DNA from: Pseudomonas sp. A-RE-19
Lineage (GTDB): Bacteria; Pseudomonadota; Gammaproteobacteria; Pseudomonadales; Pseudomonadaceae
DNA length: 64,000 nucleotides
Direction of reading: 5' to 3'
Assembly (NCBI RefSeq): GCF_019956555.1
Contig: NZ_JAHBDQ010000027.1
Location: forward strand, 1 to 64,000
The position numbers were made by a program, and so were the translations under genes. Below the pieces are notes generated by a model, which saw nothing but the letters and a program-made list of their open reading frames with translations, did no database searches and was not told the DNA's origin. Shown here one piece after another: positions 52,185 through 60,694 of the stretch (within the stretch, counting starts at the first letter, position 1; each line of letters opens with the position of its first letter).

Positions 52185-53338
52185 TGACGAGCCTAAAGCA
52201 CACCCTGCCCCCCACTCAGACAGATGATCTGGCGACACGCAGCAGTCGGTTGGCTGGCGTGGCGCTGCTGATATTCCTGTTCGTCGGACTGCTGTCCTCT
52301 GGCCGCCTGATCGTTTCAGGGCAGATCTCACTGTTACCCGATAACGTGCCGACCCCGCAGATTTTTGACGGCGATATCACGCATCGGATCGCCAAGGAAC
52401 TGTCGAACGCTCAGCTCCCCACGACCTTCGCCAAGCTGGAGCGCGGTGTCAGTTGGCTGCTGCTCAGAGACACCGGGCCGAGGGTTCGCTCGGGTTGTCC
52501 TGACTGGTTATTTTTGGCCGATGAGCTCAAGGTCAATCATCAAGCGCAGCGCAATGCCGATGCCAAAGCCCAGGCAGTGATTGATCTGAAGCAGCAGCTC
52601 TCCCTGCGTGACATCAGCCTGCTGGTGGTCATCGTTCCAGACAAGAGCCGCATCGCTTCCGAGCAGCGTTGCACACTGCACCGCCCCGTCGCTCTCGAAG
52701 GGCGCATCCAGGCCTGGACCTCGAAGCTGGATGCGGGGGGCGTGGCGAATCTGGACCTCACCGGTGCGCTGACGCCACTGGGGGCCAGTGCCTATCTGCG
52801 CACCGATACGCACTGGAGCGAATCCGGCGCGAAGGCGGCGGCCGATGCCATCGCGCAGCGCCTGAACACCCTGGGCATCAGCGCAACGCCACGCAGGTCG
52901 TTCAACGAAAGTCATGCTCCGCTCGCAGTGCGACCTGGCGATCTGGTCCATCTGGCGGGCATCGACTGGCTACCGCTCAAATGGCAACCCGCACCCGAAA
53001 TGGTCGCCCAAACCAGCACCCACGAACTTCCCGTTGCATCAGCCGACAGCCCTGACACTGAGGCCGACCTCTTTGGCGATGCCGACCTCCCCAACACCGC
53101 GCTCATCGGCACCTCATTCTCACGCAACTCCAACTTCGCAGGGTTTGTGCAGCAGGCACTGGGCGCCCCCGTGGGTAACTTCGCCAAGGACGGCGGAGCG
53201 TTCTCTGGCGCGGCAAACAGCTACCTCAACAACCCGGCCTACAAGGAAACGCCGCCAAAGCAAATCATCTGGGAAATCCCGGAACGGGACCTGCAGTCGG
53301 CTTACATCGACCCCATTGCCTATCGCTCGTTGCGGTAG
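52184..53338 (+). CDS. wssI: Cellulose O-acetyltransferase WssI (AlgX/AlgJ-like)
   Basis: A 384-residue periplasmic SGNH acetyltransferase anchored by one N-terminal helix (about 24-46). The catalytic dyad of AlgX-type enzymes is present as Asp208 and His210 in LRTDTHWSESG, and the nucleophile is Ser311 in LIGTSFSRNSNF. It would move acetyl groups supplied through WssH onto cellulose. It is the last gene of the operon here; the wssJ homologue known in SBW25 does not follow. No clear terminator is seen before the convergent GntR gene. Confidence 0.9.
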   Translation: MTSLKHTLPPTQTDDLATRSSRLAGVALLIFLFVGLLSSGRLIVSGQISLLPDNVPTPQIFDGDITHRIAKELSNAQLPTTFAKLERGVSWLLLRDTGPRVRSGCPDWLFLADELKVNHQAQRNADAKAQAVIDLKQQLSLRDISLLVVIVPDKSRIASEQRCTLHRPVALEGRIQAWTSKLDAGGVANLDLTGALTPLGASAYLRTDTHWSESGAKAAADAIAQRLNTLGISATPRRSFNESHAPLAVRPGDLVHLAGIDWLPLKWQPAPEMVAQTSTHELPVASADSPDTEADLFGDADLPNTALIGTSFSRNSNFAGFVQQALGAPVGNFAKDGGAFSGAANSYLNNPAYKETPPKQIIWEIPERDLQSAYIDPIAYRSLR

Positions 53339-53413
53339 GCCAATCGCGAATCTGGGCCGTCCAGGTTGGAAACGAGCCCGCAAACGGGGTGCTATCGAGC
53401 AGATCAACGGCGA

Positions 53414-54127
53414 CTACCGATCAGCCGAAAAGCGGTCACGACTGTTAGTCAGGTGCAACCACATCGCCGCCCGCGCCGCATCCGGGTCCTGGCGCTTGAT
53501 AGCGTTGAGAATCGCCTCGTGTTCAAGGTTGGCGAGTTGCCCCAGCTTGCTCAAGTCCGCCGACCCGCGCTCGGCGGCATTGACGCGGGTCCGGGGGATC
53601 ATGGCGCTGCCCAGGTGCTGCATGATCTCGGTGAAGCACACGTTGCCGGTGGCTTCGGCGATCAGCAGGTGGAAGCGTTTGTCCGCCTCGACGCAGCTGT
53701 CGTTGTTGGTCAGCAAACGTTGGTAGTCGTCCAGCGCTTCGCGCATCTGCGCCAACTGCTGGTCTGTGCGACGAACCGCTGCCAGTGCGGCGGCCTGGGT
53801 TTCCAGGCCCATGCGCAACTCCAGAATACTGCGCACGCCCAGTGCGGTATCGACATTGAGCCTTAGCCCTTGATCGGGTGCACGCTCGAGGACAAAGGTG
53901 CCGATGCCATGACGGGTTTCCACCAGCCCCGAAGCCTGTAATTTCGAAATCGCCTCGCGCACCACCGTGCGGCTGACGCCATGTTTCTGAACAATGGTGT
54001 TCTCCGAAGGCAGCTTGTCCCCCGGCAGCATCTGCCCCAGCAGGATGCTCTGCGTCAGCTCGGCCACCAGGTCATGGGCCAGGTTGTGGGAACGTTTGCG
54101 GGCAGGTGCATCGAGGTCTTCTTGCAT
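53414..54127 (-). CDS. GntR family (FadR subfamily) regulator of D-glucarate genes
   Basis: A 237-residue regulator with an N-terminal winged helix (LPSENTIVQKHGVSRTVVRE) and a C-terminal FCD ligand domain (about 80-225) whose conserved metal-binding His and Asp residues are visible in ADKRFHLLIAEATGN and NLEHEAILNAI. It is divergent from a glucarate permease and dehydratase, so it most likely represses them and itself and releases DNA when bound to a sugar acid. The ORF could start 35 codons earlier, but ATG 54127 begins the normal family N-terminus. Confidence 0.88.
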   Translation of the reverse strand: MQEDLDAPARKRSHNLAHDLVAELTQSILLGQMLPGDKLPSENTIVQKHGVSRTVVREAISKLQASGLVETRHGIGTFVLERAPDQGLRLNVDTALGVRSILELRMGLETQAAALAAVRRTDQQLAQMREALDDYQRLLTNNDSCVEADKRFHLLIAEATGNVCFTEIMQHLGSAMIPRTRVNAAERGSADLSKLGQLANLEHEAILNAIKRQDPDAARAAMWLHLTNSRDRFSADR

Positions 54128-54214
54128 GGTGATTATCCGTAAAGCAGGGCTATTCGGATCGTAGCACTGCGCTCGCTTCCCGGTGACCGGATTTTCGATC
54201 AAACGGCGCTCAAC

Positions 54215-54225
54215 TTGTATGACAA
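54215..54225. promoter_or_regulatory. FadR-type operator near the GntR gene
   Basis: TTGTATGACAA fits TNGTNNNACNA exactly. It lies 90 bases upstream of the regulator start, a place suited to autorepression. Confidence 0.55.
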
Positions 54226-54402
54226 CACTCAATCAACACACCGAAACAGAGGATTTAAACTATCGAACCCAAGCGTCCTGTCGCAATAAAGAAAAAATCA
54301 TCGACTGAACAAACCCCGACACAACCCAACAAATACGCCACAAAAACCCGGAAAACGAATAAAAACCCTCCCACCTAGCACCATTTTGTTGAGAGACAGC
54401 AC

Positions 54403-54413
54403 TTGTAGGACAA
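54403..54413. promoter_or_regulatory. FadR-type operator near the permease gene, site 1
   Basis: TTGTAGGACAA fits TNGTNNNACNA exactly. It lies 83 bases upstream of the permease GTG start and 21 bases, two helical turns, from the next site. Confidence 0.55.
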
Positions 54414-54423
54414 AAAAACCTAG

Positions 54424-54434
54424 TTGTATGATGT
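54424..54434. promoter_or_regulatory. FadR-type operator near the permease gene, site 2 (degenerate)
   Basis: TTGTATGATGT keeps the left half-site but has a weaker right half. A longer palindrome TTGTATGATGTCTATCAACAA runs on to 54444. Confidence 0.42.
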
Positions 54435-54495
54435 CTATCAACAACGCAGCACCCAGCTAAACCCCGCATAAAAATAACGAGTGGGAGAAAAAGAA

Positions 54496-55842
54496 GTGAA
54501 TACATCCATACCCGGGATGAACGATGGCACCGATTCGGTCCTGCAATCCGCCATCTCAAAAGTGAAACGCCACGTCCTGCCGCTGTTCGTGATCATGTTC
54601 ATCGTCAACTACATCGACCGCGTGAACATCGGCTTCGTCCGCGCCCACATGGAACATGACTTAGGGATTGGTGCTGCCGCCTACGGCCTCGGTGCCGGTC
54701 TGTTCTTCATCGGTTACGCGCTGTTCGAAGTCCCCTCCAACATCCTCCTGCAAAAAGTCGGCGCGCGAATCTGGCTGACCCGCATCATGCTGACCTGGGG
54801 GGTGGTAGCCGCCTGCATGGCCTTCATCCAGAACGAAACCCACTTCTACATCCTGCGTTTTCTGCTGGGCGTGGCCGAAGCCGGTTTCTTCCCCGGAGTG
54901 ATTTATTACTTCACCCGCTGGTTGCCCGGCGTCGAACGCGGCAAGGCGATTGCGATCTTCCTCAGCGGTTCGGCGATTGCTTCGCTGATCTCCGGTCCGC
55001 TGTCCGGGTTGCTGCTGCAAATCAGCGGTTTTGGCATGCATGGCTGGCAGTGGATGTATTTCATTGAAGGCCTGTTCTCGGTCGGGCTGTGCGTGTTCGT
55101 CTGGTTCTGGCTGGACTCCAAGCCTCACGACGCCAAATGGCTGACCCTTCCTGAGCAGGACGCGCTGGTCAACGCCATCGATGACGAACAACTGGCCCGC
55201 GAAGCCGCGACGCCGATCAAACCGTCGCTGGGCACACTGCTCAAGGATCGCCAGATCATCCTGTTCTGCCTGATCTATTTCTTCATCCAGTTGACCATCT
55301 ATGCCGCGACCTTCTGGTTGCCGAGCATCATCAAGAAAATGGGCGACCTGAGCGACATTCAGGTCGGTTTGTTCAACTCGATTCCGTGGTTGCTGTCGAT
55401 CGTCGGCATGTACGCCTTCGCCTCGCTGTCGGCCAAATGGAAACACCAGCAGGCTTGGGTCGCCGCTGCGCTGTTGATCGCGGCTGCCGGAATGTTCATG
55501 TCCACCACGGGCGGGCCGATCTTCGCCTTTGTGGCCATCTGCTTCGCGGCGCTGGGCTTCAAGTCGGCATCGTCGCTGTTCTGGCCGATTCCCCAGGCCT
55601 ACCTGGATGCACGGATCGCTGCAGGCGTGATCGCACTGATCAACTCGGTGGGCAACCTCGGCGGCTTCGTTGCACCGACCACCTTCGGCCTGCTGGAAGA
55701 ACACACCGGGTCGATTCAGGGCGGGCTCTACGGCCTGGCCGCCACTTCGATCATCGCCGCGATCATCGTCTTCGCGGCGCGCAATAAACCGAAACCTGCC
55801 CCGGCCGTTGCCCTGGGCAAACCTGCTCCCCGTCACGCCTGA
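54496..55842 (+). CDS. gudP: MFS D-glucarate/galactarate permease
   Basis: A 448-residue major facilitator of the anion:cation symporter group with 12 predicted helices. It matches GudP/GarP-type sugar-acid importers, with FIVNYIDRVNIGFVR in helix 1, ALFEVPSNILLQKVGAR in the helix 2-3 loop, and LGVAEAGFFPGVIYYFTRWL. The proposed start is GTG 54496, after GGGAGAAAAAGAA; GTG 54481 and ATG 54517 are alternatives. gudD follows after 25 bases, so the substrate is very likely D-glucarate. Confidence 0.9.
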   Translation: MNTSIPGMNDGTDSVLQSAISKVKRHVLPLFVIMFIVNYIDRVNIGFVRAHMEHDLGIGAAAYGLGAGLFFIGYALFEVPSNILLQKVGARIWLTRIMLTWGVVAACMAFIQNETHFYILRFLLGVAEAGFFPGVIYYFTRWLPGVERGKAIAIFLSGSAIASLISGPLSGLLLQISGFGMHGWQWMYFIEGLFSVGLCVFVWFWLDSKPHDAKWLTLPEQDALVNAIDDEQLAREAATPIKPSLGTLLKDRQIILFCLIYFFIQLTIYAATFWLPSIIKKMGDLSDIQVGLFNSIPWLLSIVGMYAFASLSAKWKHQQAWVAAALLIAAAGMFMSTTGGPIFAFVAICFAALGFKSASSLFWPIPQAYLDARIAAGVIALINSVGNLGGFVAPTTFGLLEEHTGSIQGGLYGLAATSIIAAIIVFAARNKPKPAPAVALGKPAPRHA

Positions 55843-55867
55843 ACACCTGCTTTTCAAGGACATAAAA

Positions 55868-57211
55868 ATGAACGCACAAGAAGCCGCAAAAGCCCCGATC
55901 ATCACCAGCATGCAGGTTGTGCCGGTGGCCGGCCACGATGGCATGCTGCTCAACCTGAGCGGCGCCCACGGCCCGTTTTTCACCCGCAACATCGTGATCC
56001 TCAAGGACAACGCCGGCCACACCGGCGTCGGTGAAGTGCCAGGTGGCGAGCGCATTCGCCAGACGCTGGAAGACGCGCGCGCACTGGTGGTCGGCAGCCC
56101 GATCGGTACGTACCAGAAGATTCTCAATCAGGTGCGCCAGACCTTTGCCGATCGCGATGCCGGCGGTCGCGGCCTGCAGACCTTCGACCTGCGCATTACC
56201 ATTCACGCGGTCACCGGCCTGGAAGCCGCCCTGCTCGATTTGCTCGGTCAGCACCTGGATGTGCCAGTCGCCGCCCTGCTCGGCGAAGGTCAGCAGCGCG
56301 ATGAAGTGAAGATGCTCGGTTATCTGTTTTATGTCGGTGATCGCAACGAAACCGATCTGGCCTACCGCAGCGAACCGGACGCCGACAACGACTGGTTCCG
56401 TGTGCGTCATGAAAAAGCCATGAACGCCGACGCCGTGGTGCGCCTGGCCGAAGCCGCCCACACTCGTTATGGCTTCAAGGACTTCAAACTCAAGGGCGGC
56501 GTGTTGAGTGGCGATGAAGAAATCGAAGCCGTCACCGCCCTCGCCGAACGCTTTCCCCACGCACGCATCACCCTTGATCCGAATGGCGCCTGGTCGCTCA
56601 AGGAAGCGATCCGCCTGTGCCGGGATCAGCATCACGTTCTCGCGTACGCCGAAGACCCGTGCGGTGCGGAGAATGGCTATTCGGGCCGGGAAGTCATGGC
56701 CGAGTTCCGTCGCGCCACAGGCCTGAAAACCGCGACCAACATGATCGCCACCGACTGGCGGGAAATGGGCCACGCGATTCAGTTGCAGTCCGTGGACATT
56801 CCCCTCGCCGACCCGCACTTCTGGACCATGCAGGGTTCGGTTCGGGTCGCGCAGATGTGCCACGAGTGGGGCCTGACCTGGGGTTCGCATTCCAACAACC
56901 ACTTCGATATTTCCCTGGCCATGTTCACCCACGTCGCGGCCGCCGCGCCGGGTGAGATCACCGCCATCGACACCCACTGGATCTGGCAGGACGGCCAACG
57001 CCTGACCAAGGCGCCGCTGCAAATCGTCGACGGTTGCGTGCAGGTGCCGAAAAAACCTGGCCTGGGGGTTGAGCTGGACATCGATCAACTGGCCAAGGCT
57101 CATGAGCTGTACAAAGGCATGGGACTGGGCGCGCGGGATGACAGCGTGGCGATGCAGTTTCTGATTCCGGGGTGGAAATTCGATAACAAGCGGCCGTGCC
57201 TGGTGCGGTAG
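55868..57211 (+). CDS. gudD: D-glucarate dehydratase GudD
   Basis: A 447-residue enolase-superfamily enzyme that dehydrates D-glucarate to 5-keto-4-deoxy-D-glucarate. Motifs: the KxK base FKLKG with Lys207 and Lys209, metal ligands Asp237 (TLDPNGAW), Glu268 (CGAENG) and Asn291 (TATNMIATDWREM), and the second base His341 in WGSHSNNHFDIS. It starts at ATG 55868 shortly after the permease gene. The next pathway enzyme (a KDG dehydratase or aldolase) is not in the window. Confidence 0.95.
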   Translation: MNAQEAAKAPIITSMQVVPVAGHDGMLLNLSGAHGPFFTRNIVILKDNAGHTGVGEVPGGERIRQTLEDARALVVGSPIGTYQKILNQVRQTFADRDAGGRGLQTFDLRITIHAVTGLEAALLDLLGQHLDVPVAALLGEGQQRDEVKMLGYLFYVGDRNETDLAYRSEPDADNDWFRVRHEKAMNADAVVRLAEAAHTRYGFKDFKLKGGVLSGDEEIEAVTALAERFPHARITLDPNGAWSLKEAIRLCRDQHHVLAYAEDPCGAENGYSGREVMAEFRRATGLKTATNMIATDWREMGHAIQLQSVDIPLADPHFWTMQGSVRVAQMCHEWGLTWGSHSNNHFDISLAMFTHVAAAAPGEITAIDTHWIWQDGQRLTKAPLQIVDGCVQVPKKPGLGVELDIDQLAKAHELYKGMGLGARDDSVAMQFLIPGWKFDNKRPCLVR

Positions 57212-57228
57212 TCCTGAAACACCGCAAT

Positions 57229-57322
57229 CCTGTGGGAGCGAGCCTGCTCGCGATAAGGCCGTGACAGCCAACATCATCATTGACTGTCACACCGCCATCG
57301 CGAGCAGGCTCGCTCCCACAGG
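57229..57322. repeat. REP inverted pair, CGCGAGCAGGCTCGCTCCCACA family
   Basis: The arm CCTGTGGGAGCGAGCCTGCT with CGCGAT and its exact reverse complement flank about 42 bases between gudD and ampR. It is the third copy of this family in the window. Confidence 0.88.
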
Positions 57323-57335
57323 GGAGACATTCACA

Positions 57336-58214
57336 CTAATTCCGCTGTGCCACTTGCAGTAGCCATTGCTTGAACGCGACCATCGCCGACGTTTCAGGCC
57401 GCGACTGCAAGCGGGTCAGCCAGTAGCTGCCCGTGGTGATCCCGATGGCGAACGGTTGCTCGATTGCGCCCGCCGCCAGTTGCCGGGCAAACATCAGCGG
57501 CGGCGCCAACGCCACTCCCGCCCCTTGCAGCGCAGCCTCCATCATCGCCAGCGACGAGTCGAAGACGATGCTCCGGGGCGCAGCGACATGGGCCGGCAAC
57601 CCGGAAGCCTGAAACCACTCCGGCCACTCGTCCGTGCGATAGGAACGCAATAGCGTTTGCTGCAACAGATCGGCTGGGGCGTGCAATTGCCGCGCAATCT
57701 CGGGAACGCAGAGCACCGACAGCGGCGCCTCGATCAACCGCACCGCTTCGATGCCGTGCCATGCCCCCGCGCCAAAACGAATGGCGTAATCCAGCCCTTC
57801 CGCTGCCACGTCCACCCGGTTGTTGTTGGTCGAAAGGCGCAAATCTATAAACGGATATTTCATCTGAAAATCCGCCAGCCGCGGTAACAGCCAGCCGACC
57901 GCAAATGTGCCCACAGCCCCTACCGTCAACACCTCACGAAAATGCCCGCCCTCAAAACGCTCCAGGGTTTGGGCGATCAGGTCGAAGGAGTCGCGCAGCA
58001 CCGGCAGCAGGGTTTCACCTTCGCTGGTCAGCATCAGGCCTCGGGGCAGGCGTTTGAACAGGGTCACGTTAAGCTGGGCTTCAAGGCTTTTGACCTGATG
58101 ACTCACCGCCGCCTGCGTGACGCACAACTCCACCGCCGCCCGCGTGAAACTCAAATGACGTGCCGAAGCCTCGAAAGCACGCAAGGCATTCAGCGGCAAA
58201 TGAGGTCGAATCAT
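57336..58214 (-). CDS. ampR: Beta-lactamase regulator AmpR
   Basis: AmpR is a LysR-type switch that senses muropeptides and controls ampC. The 292-residue protein has the very conserved N-terminus LPLNALRAFEASARHLSFTR and helix CVTQAAVSHQVKSLE. Its effector-pocket residues Thr103 (VGTFAVGWLLP) and Asp135 (NRVDVAAEGLDYAIRFG), known from other AmpR proteins to affect induction, are the wild-type ones. It is divergent from ampC across 155 bases, the standard arrangement. I could not place an unambiguous AmpR binding box in that gap. Confidence 0.94.
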   Translation of the reverse strand: MIRPHLPLNALRAFEASARHLSFTRAAVELCVTQAAVSHQVKSLEAQLNVTLFKRLPRGLMLTSEGETLLPVLRDSFDLIAQTLERFEGGHFREVLTVGAVGTFAVGWLLPRLADFQMKYPFIDLRLSTNNNRVDVAAEGLDYAIRFGAGAWHGIEAVRLIEAPLSVLCVPEIARQLHAPADLLQQTLLRSYRTDEWPEWFQASGLPAHVAAPRSIVFDSSLAMMEAALQGAGVALAPPLMFARQLAAGAIEQPFAIGITTGSYWLTRLQSRPETSAMVAFKQWLLQVAQRN

Positions 58215-58369
58215 GCCTACTCCAAAAAATTTCTAATGGCTCATCCAAGATATCGTCGTTTGTCGGCGGTCGCCAAACTGCATAGATTTGGCTCGCCCAG
58301 CTGCGGACCGGCTGAAAAACCGCTCGGAGTGTAGCGGTTAACACCTCGTAAAATCATGGAACCGAAACA

Positions 58370-59539
58370 ATGACACACAAAAAAAGTATTGCCAGATTGA
58401 AGATTCTTGCAGCCTGCGTGGCGGTACTGGGCGCAAGCCATTGTGTTGCCGCGACCCAGACAGATCAGCCCATCGAGAAGATTGTTAACGATGCTGTGCG
58501 GCCTGTCTTGAAGGCCGAGGGCATTCCCGGCATGGCCGTGGCCATAACGGTCAACGGAAAGCAGCATTACTTCAATTACGGAGTGGCCTCGAAAGAAACC
58601 GGGCGCCCGGTGGCAAACGACACCCTGTTCGAGATCGGTTCGGTGAGCAAAACTTTCACCGCAACACTGGCAGCCTACGCTCAGGCCACTGGCAAACTGT
58701 CCCTGAGCGACGCTGCCAGCACTGTTCTGCCAGCGTTGCGTGGCAGCGCGTTCGACAGCATCAGCGTGCTGCAACTCGGCACCTACACCGCCGGTGGCCT
58801 GCCGCTGCAATTCCCCAGTGATGCAGACCATCAGGACAAGATGCTCGGCTACTTCAAACAGTGGAAACCGATCTACGCCGCCGGCACTCATCGCCAGTAT
58901 TCAAACCCCAGCCTTGGGTTGTTCGGCTATCTGGCGGCCCACAGCATGGGGGCACCGTTCGATAAGCTGATGGAAAAAACCTTGCTGCCGAAACTGGGCC
59001 TGAAACACAGCTACCTCAAGGTGCCGCAGGATCAGATGGGGCTTTACGCCCAGGGTTACAACAAGGACGACAAACCTGTACGGGTCGGGCCGGGCGCACT
59101 GGATAGCGAAGCGTATGGCGTGAAAACCAGTGCCTCGGATCTGCTTCGCTATGTTGAAGCGAACATGAATCCGACTTCGCTGGAAAAGCCATTGCAGCAA
59201 GCCATCGCCATCACTCACACCGGTTACTACACGGTGGGTGACACGACTCAGGGGTTGGGGTGGGAGTTCTACAACTACCCGGTAACGCTCGATACATTGC
59301 TGGGGGGCAATTCATCGCAGATGGCGATGGAAGCTCATGAAGTCCGGTGGCTGAACCCGCCGCAACCTCAACGCGACACAGTACTGATCAACAAAACCGG
59401 CTCAACCGGCGGCTTCGGCGCCTATGTCGCCTTTATCCCGGCCAAAGACATCGGCATCGTGATCCTGGCCAACAAAAACTACCCAAACCCCGAGCGAGTC
59501 AAAATTGCTCACAATATATTGAGTGCGCTGACTGAATGA
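58370..59539 (+). CDS. ampC: Class C beta-lactamase AmpC
   Basis: A 389-residue precursor of the periplasmic cephalosporinase. The signal peptide ends near CVAATQ (about 27). Catalytic motifs: Ser91-Val-Ser-Lys94 in FEIGSVSKTFTATL, Tyr177-Ser-Asn179 in HRQYSNPSLGLF, and Lys342-Thr-Gly344 in LINKTGSTGGFGAY. The length and motif spacing are normal for class C. With a divergent ampR, expression should be inducible. Substrate range cannot be read from the sequence. Confidence 0.95.
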   Translation: MTHKKSIARLKILAACVAVLGASHCVAATQTDQPIEKIVNDAVRPVLKAEGIPGMAVAITVNGKQHYFNYGVASKETGRPVANDTLFEIGSVSKTFTATLAAYAQATGKLSLSDAASTVLPALRGSAFDSISVLQLGTYTAGGLPLQFPSDADHQDKMLGYFKQWKPIYAAGTHRQYSNPSLGLFGYLAAHSMGAPFDKLMEKTLLPKLGLKHSYLKVPQDQMGLYAQGYNKDDKPVRVGPGALDSEAYGVKTSASDLLRYVEANMNPTSLEKPLQQAIAITHTGYYTVGDTTQGLGWEFYNYPVTLDTLLGGNSSQMAMEAHEVRWLNPPQPQRDTVLINKTGSTGGFGAYVAFIPAKDIGIVILANKNYPNPERVKIAHNILSALTE

Positions 59540-59572
59540 TCCCGACAACCCATTAAGACTAGGCAACCACTC

Positions 59573-59712
59573 ACCCGTGGCGAGGGAGCTTGCTCCCGCT
59601 GGGGCGCGCAGCGGTCCCAAACTCTGCCATCGCGTTGCATCAGATAGTCCTCAGATACCGGGTTTACGACTGCTGCGCAGCCGAACGGGGGCAAGCCCCC
59701 TCACCACAGGGT
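59573..59712. repeat. REP-like element, GTGGCGAGGGAGCTTG family
   Basis: GTGGCGAGGGAGCTTGCTCC opens the element and GCAAGCCCCCTCACCAC closes it, with an inner CTGCTGCGCAGCCGAACGGG. It is the inverted counterpart of the element at 31909-32042. Confidence 0.75.
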
Positions 59713-59726
59713 TCAGCGTTGGCAAA

Positions 59727-59762
59727 CAAAATGGGCGACCTCTTAAGGTCGCCCATTTTTCT
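59727..59762. terminator. Bidirectional terminator
   Basis: AAAATGGGCGACC and GGTCGCCCATTTTT pair around a 4-base loop with A- and T-tracts. It serves the ampC side and the minus-strand pair ending at 59772. Confidence 0.9.
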
Positions 59763-59771
59763 TTACTGCAC

Positions 59772-60038
59772 TTAAACCTGCGCCCGCAATCGTCGTCCGA
59801 TCACATCCATTAAGTCACAACCGTCGCGCATCGGAATCGCCAGCACTCGCGCAAAGTCCTGCAACAGTAATGCATCGCGGCTGATTCCCTCGCCTACGGA
59901 AAGTGTTTCCAGCAGTTGAGTTACGCTGCGGATGCGGTACGCCGCCGTATCATGCAGCACATCCACTGGCGCCTCTGTGTCAATCAGCAACGACGCTATG
60001 CTGCAGTCGATGCCCGTAATCGGCATGTATCGAGCCAT
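59772..60038 (-). CDS. Small hypothetical protein downstream of the DUF6124-like gene
   Basis: An 88-residue soluble protein with a mixed alpha/beta pattern and no recognised domain. It has a very good GGGAGG ribosome-binding site and begins 16 bases after the DUF6124-like gene, so the pair is an operon. Similar small proteins seem to accompany DUF6124 genes in Pseudomonas, but I cannot verify this here. The function is unknown. Confidence 0.68.
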   Translation of the reverse strand: MARYMPITGIDCSIASLLIDTEAPVDVLHDTAAYRIRSVTQLLETLSVGEGISRDALLLQDFARVLAIPMRDGCDLMDVIGRRLRAQV

Positions 60039-60054
60039 GACTGAACCTCCCTGA

Positions 60055-60432
60055 TCATTGTTGAGTGCCTGGCTGAACAGCAGGCGCGCCTTCGGGCGGA
60101 TCGATAGTGTCCAGTGCGCGGTTCACCAGCAATTGGGCGACTACCGCCAACTGCTGAATCGACAGCGCCACGTTGCGGTTGGAACTTTCCAGCTTGCAGG
60201 CCAGATCCGTGATCAAGACATTCAGAGACGCGAGGGTTTCGCAGGCGTGGCTTAGCAGGGTTTCTGTGTCGACGCCGGGGACAATGGTGAAGATATGGCT
60301 GATCGGGTCGGCGTGGTTGGGGTTACGCAAGCGAGCGCTGACGGCGGGTTCGGTGATTTCGGACAGTGGAACGAGATCAAGGGGGTCGGAATCGGTTGGG
60401 GTTTCGGGAGGGTTGGGAGTAACTTTCTTCAT
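60055..60432 (-). CDS. DUF6124-like protein
   Basis: A 125-residue protein starting MKKVTPNPPETPTDSDPL, with a disordered acidic N-terminal third and a helical C-terminal part (FTIVPGVDTETLLSHACETL to LLVNRALDTIDPP). This matches my recollection of the Pseudomonas-restricted DUF6124 family. GGAG lies 8 bases before the ATG. It is the first gene of a two-gene minus-strand operon. The function is unknown. Confidence 0.78.
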   Translation of the reverse strand: MKKVTPNPPETPTDSDPLDLVPLSEITEPAVSARLRNPNHADPISHIFTIVPGVDTETLLSHACETLASLNVLITDLACKLESSNRNVALSIQQLAVVAQLLVNRALDTIDPPEGAPAVQPGTQQ

Positions 60433-60694
60433 ATGTAAAGCTCCATTAACAATTTAAGAAAACTGCCAATCTCACTTCCACATGAGGGTGACAGCTGTAC
60501 GCAGGTGTGGAAGACCAGGGGGAACCTACCAAAACCCGGCGCACTCGAAAGTGCCCCGCGCACAGCCGCCATAACGCGGCAATGTTGACATAAAAAATGT
60601 CGCCATGCGCCTTACGAGCGTTGGTAGGTGTCTCTGACCACCGGACTTCCACATCCGACCGCTGATTTTGCAGCGGCTGGAGAAGGTTATCGGC
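60433..60694. other. Intergenic region with structured RNA candidate
   Basis: Apart from the nested hairpins at 60506-60653 nothing is supported. A minus-strand frame (60446-60718) runs through them but looks like a by-product of the structured element. Confidence 0.5.
60506..60653. ncRNA. Structured RNA candidate resembling C4 antisense RNA
   Basis: Nested complementary segments enclose the region: TGTGGAAG (60506-60513) with CTTCCACA (60646-60653), and ACCTACCAA (60524-60532) with TTGGTAGGT (60621-60629). Inside are three hairpins: GCACTCGAAAGTGC, GCCGC/GCGGC (60565-60580), and GACATAAAAAATGTC. The layout and several sequence blocks remind me of C4 antisense RNA of P1/P7-type phages and its Pseudomonas relatives, but that is from memory. 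The transcribed strand cannot be told by eye. Confidence 0.5.

Larger units (their letters stand above)
54128..54495. other. Divergent regulatory region of the glucarate operon
   Basis: This 368-base AT-rich gap holds three FadR-type operator motifs, annotated separately, and the promoters of both directions. No ORF or RNA gene is supported. Confidence 0.6.

Noticed and set aside
53414..54232. Start of the GntR gene at 54232
   Set aside because: The extra N-terminus overlaps the operator at 54215-54225 and is unlike the family; ATG 54127 is a better start.
5982..57322. CRISPR-like spaced repeats
   Set aside because: Repeats occur as single inverted pairs at scattered intergenic sites, not as direct-repeat arrays, and no cas genes are present.
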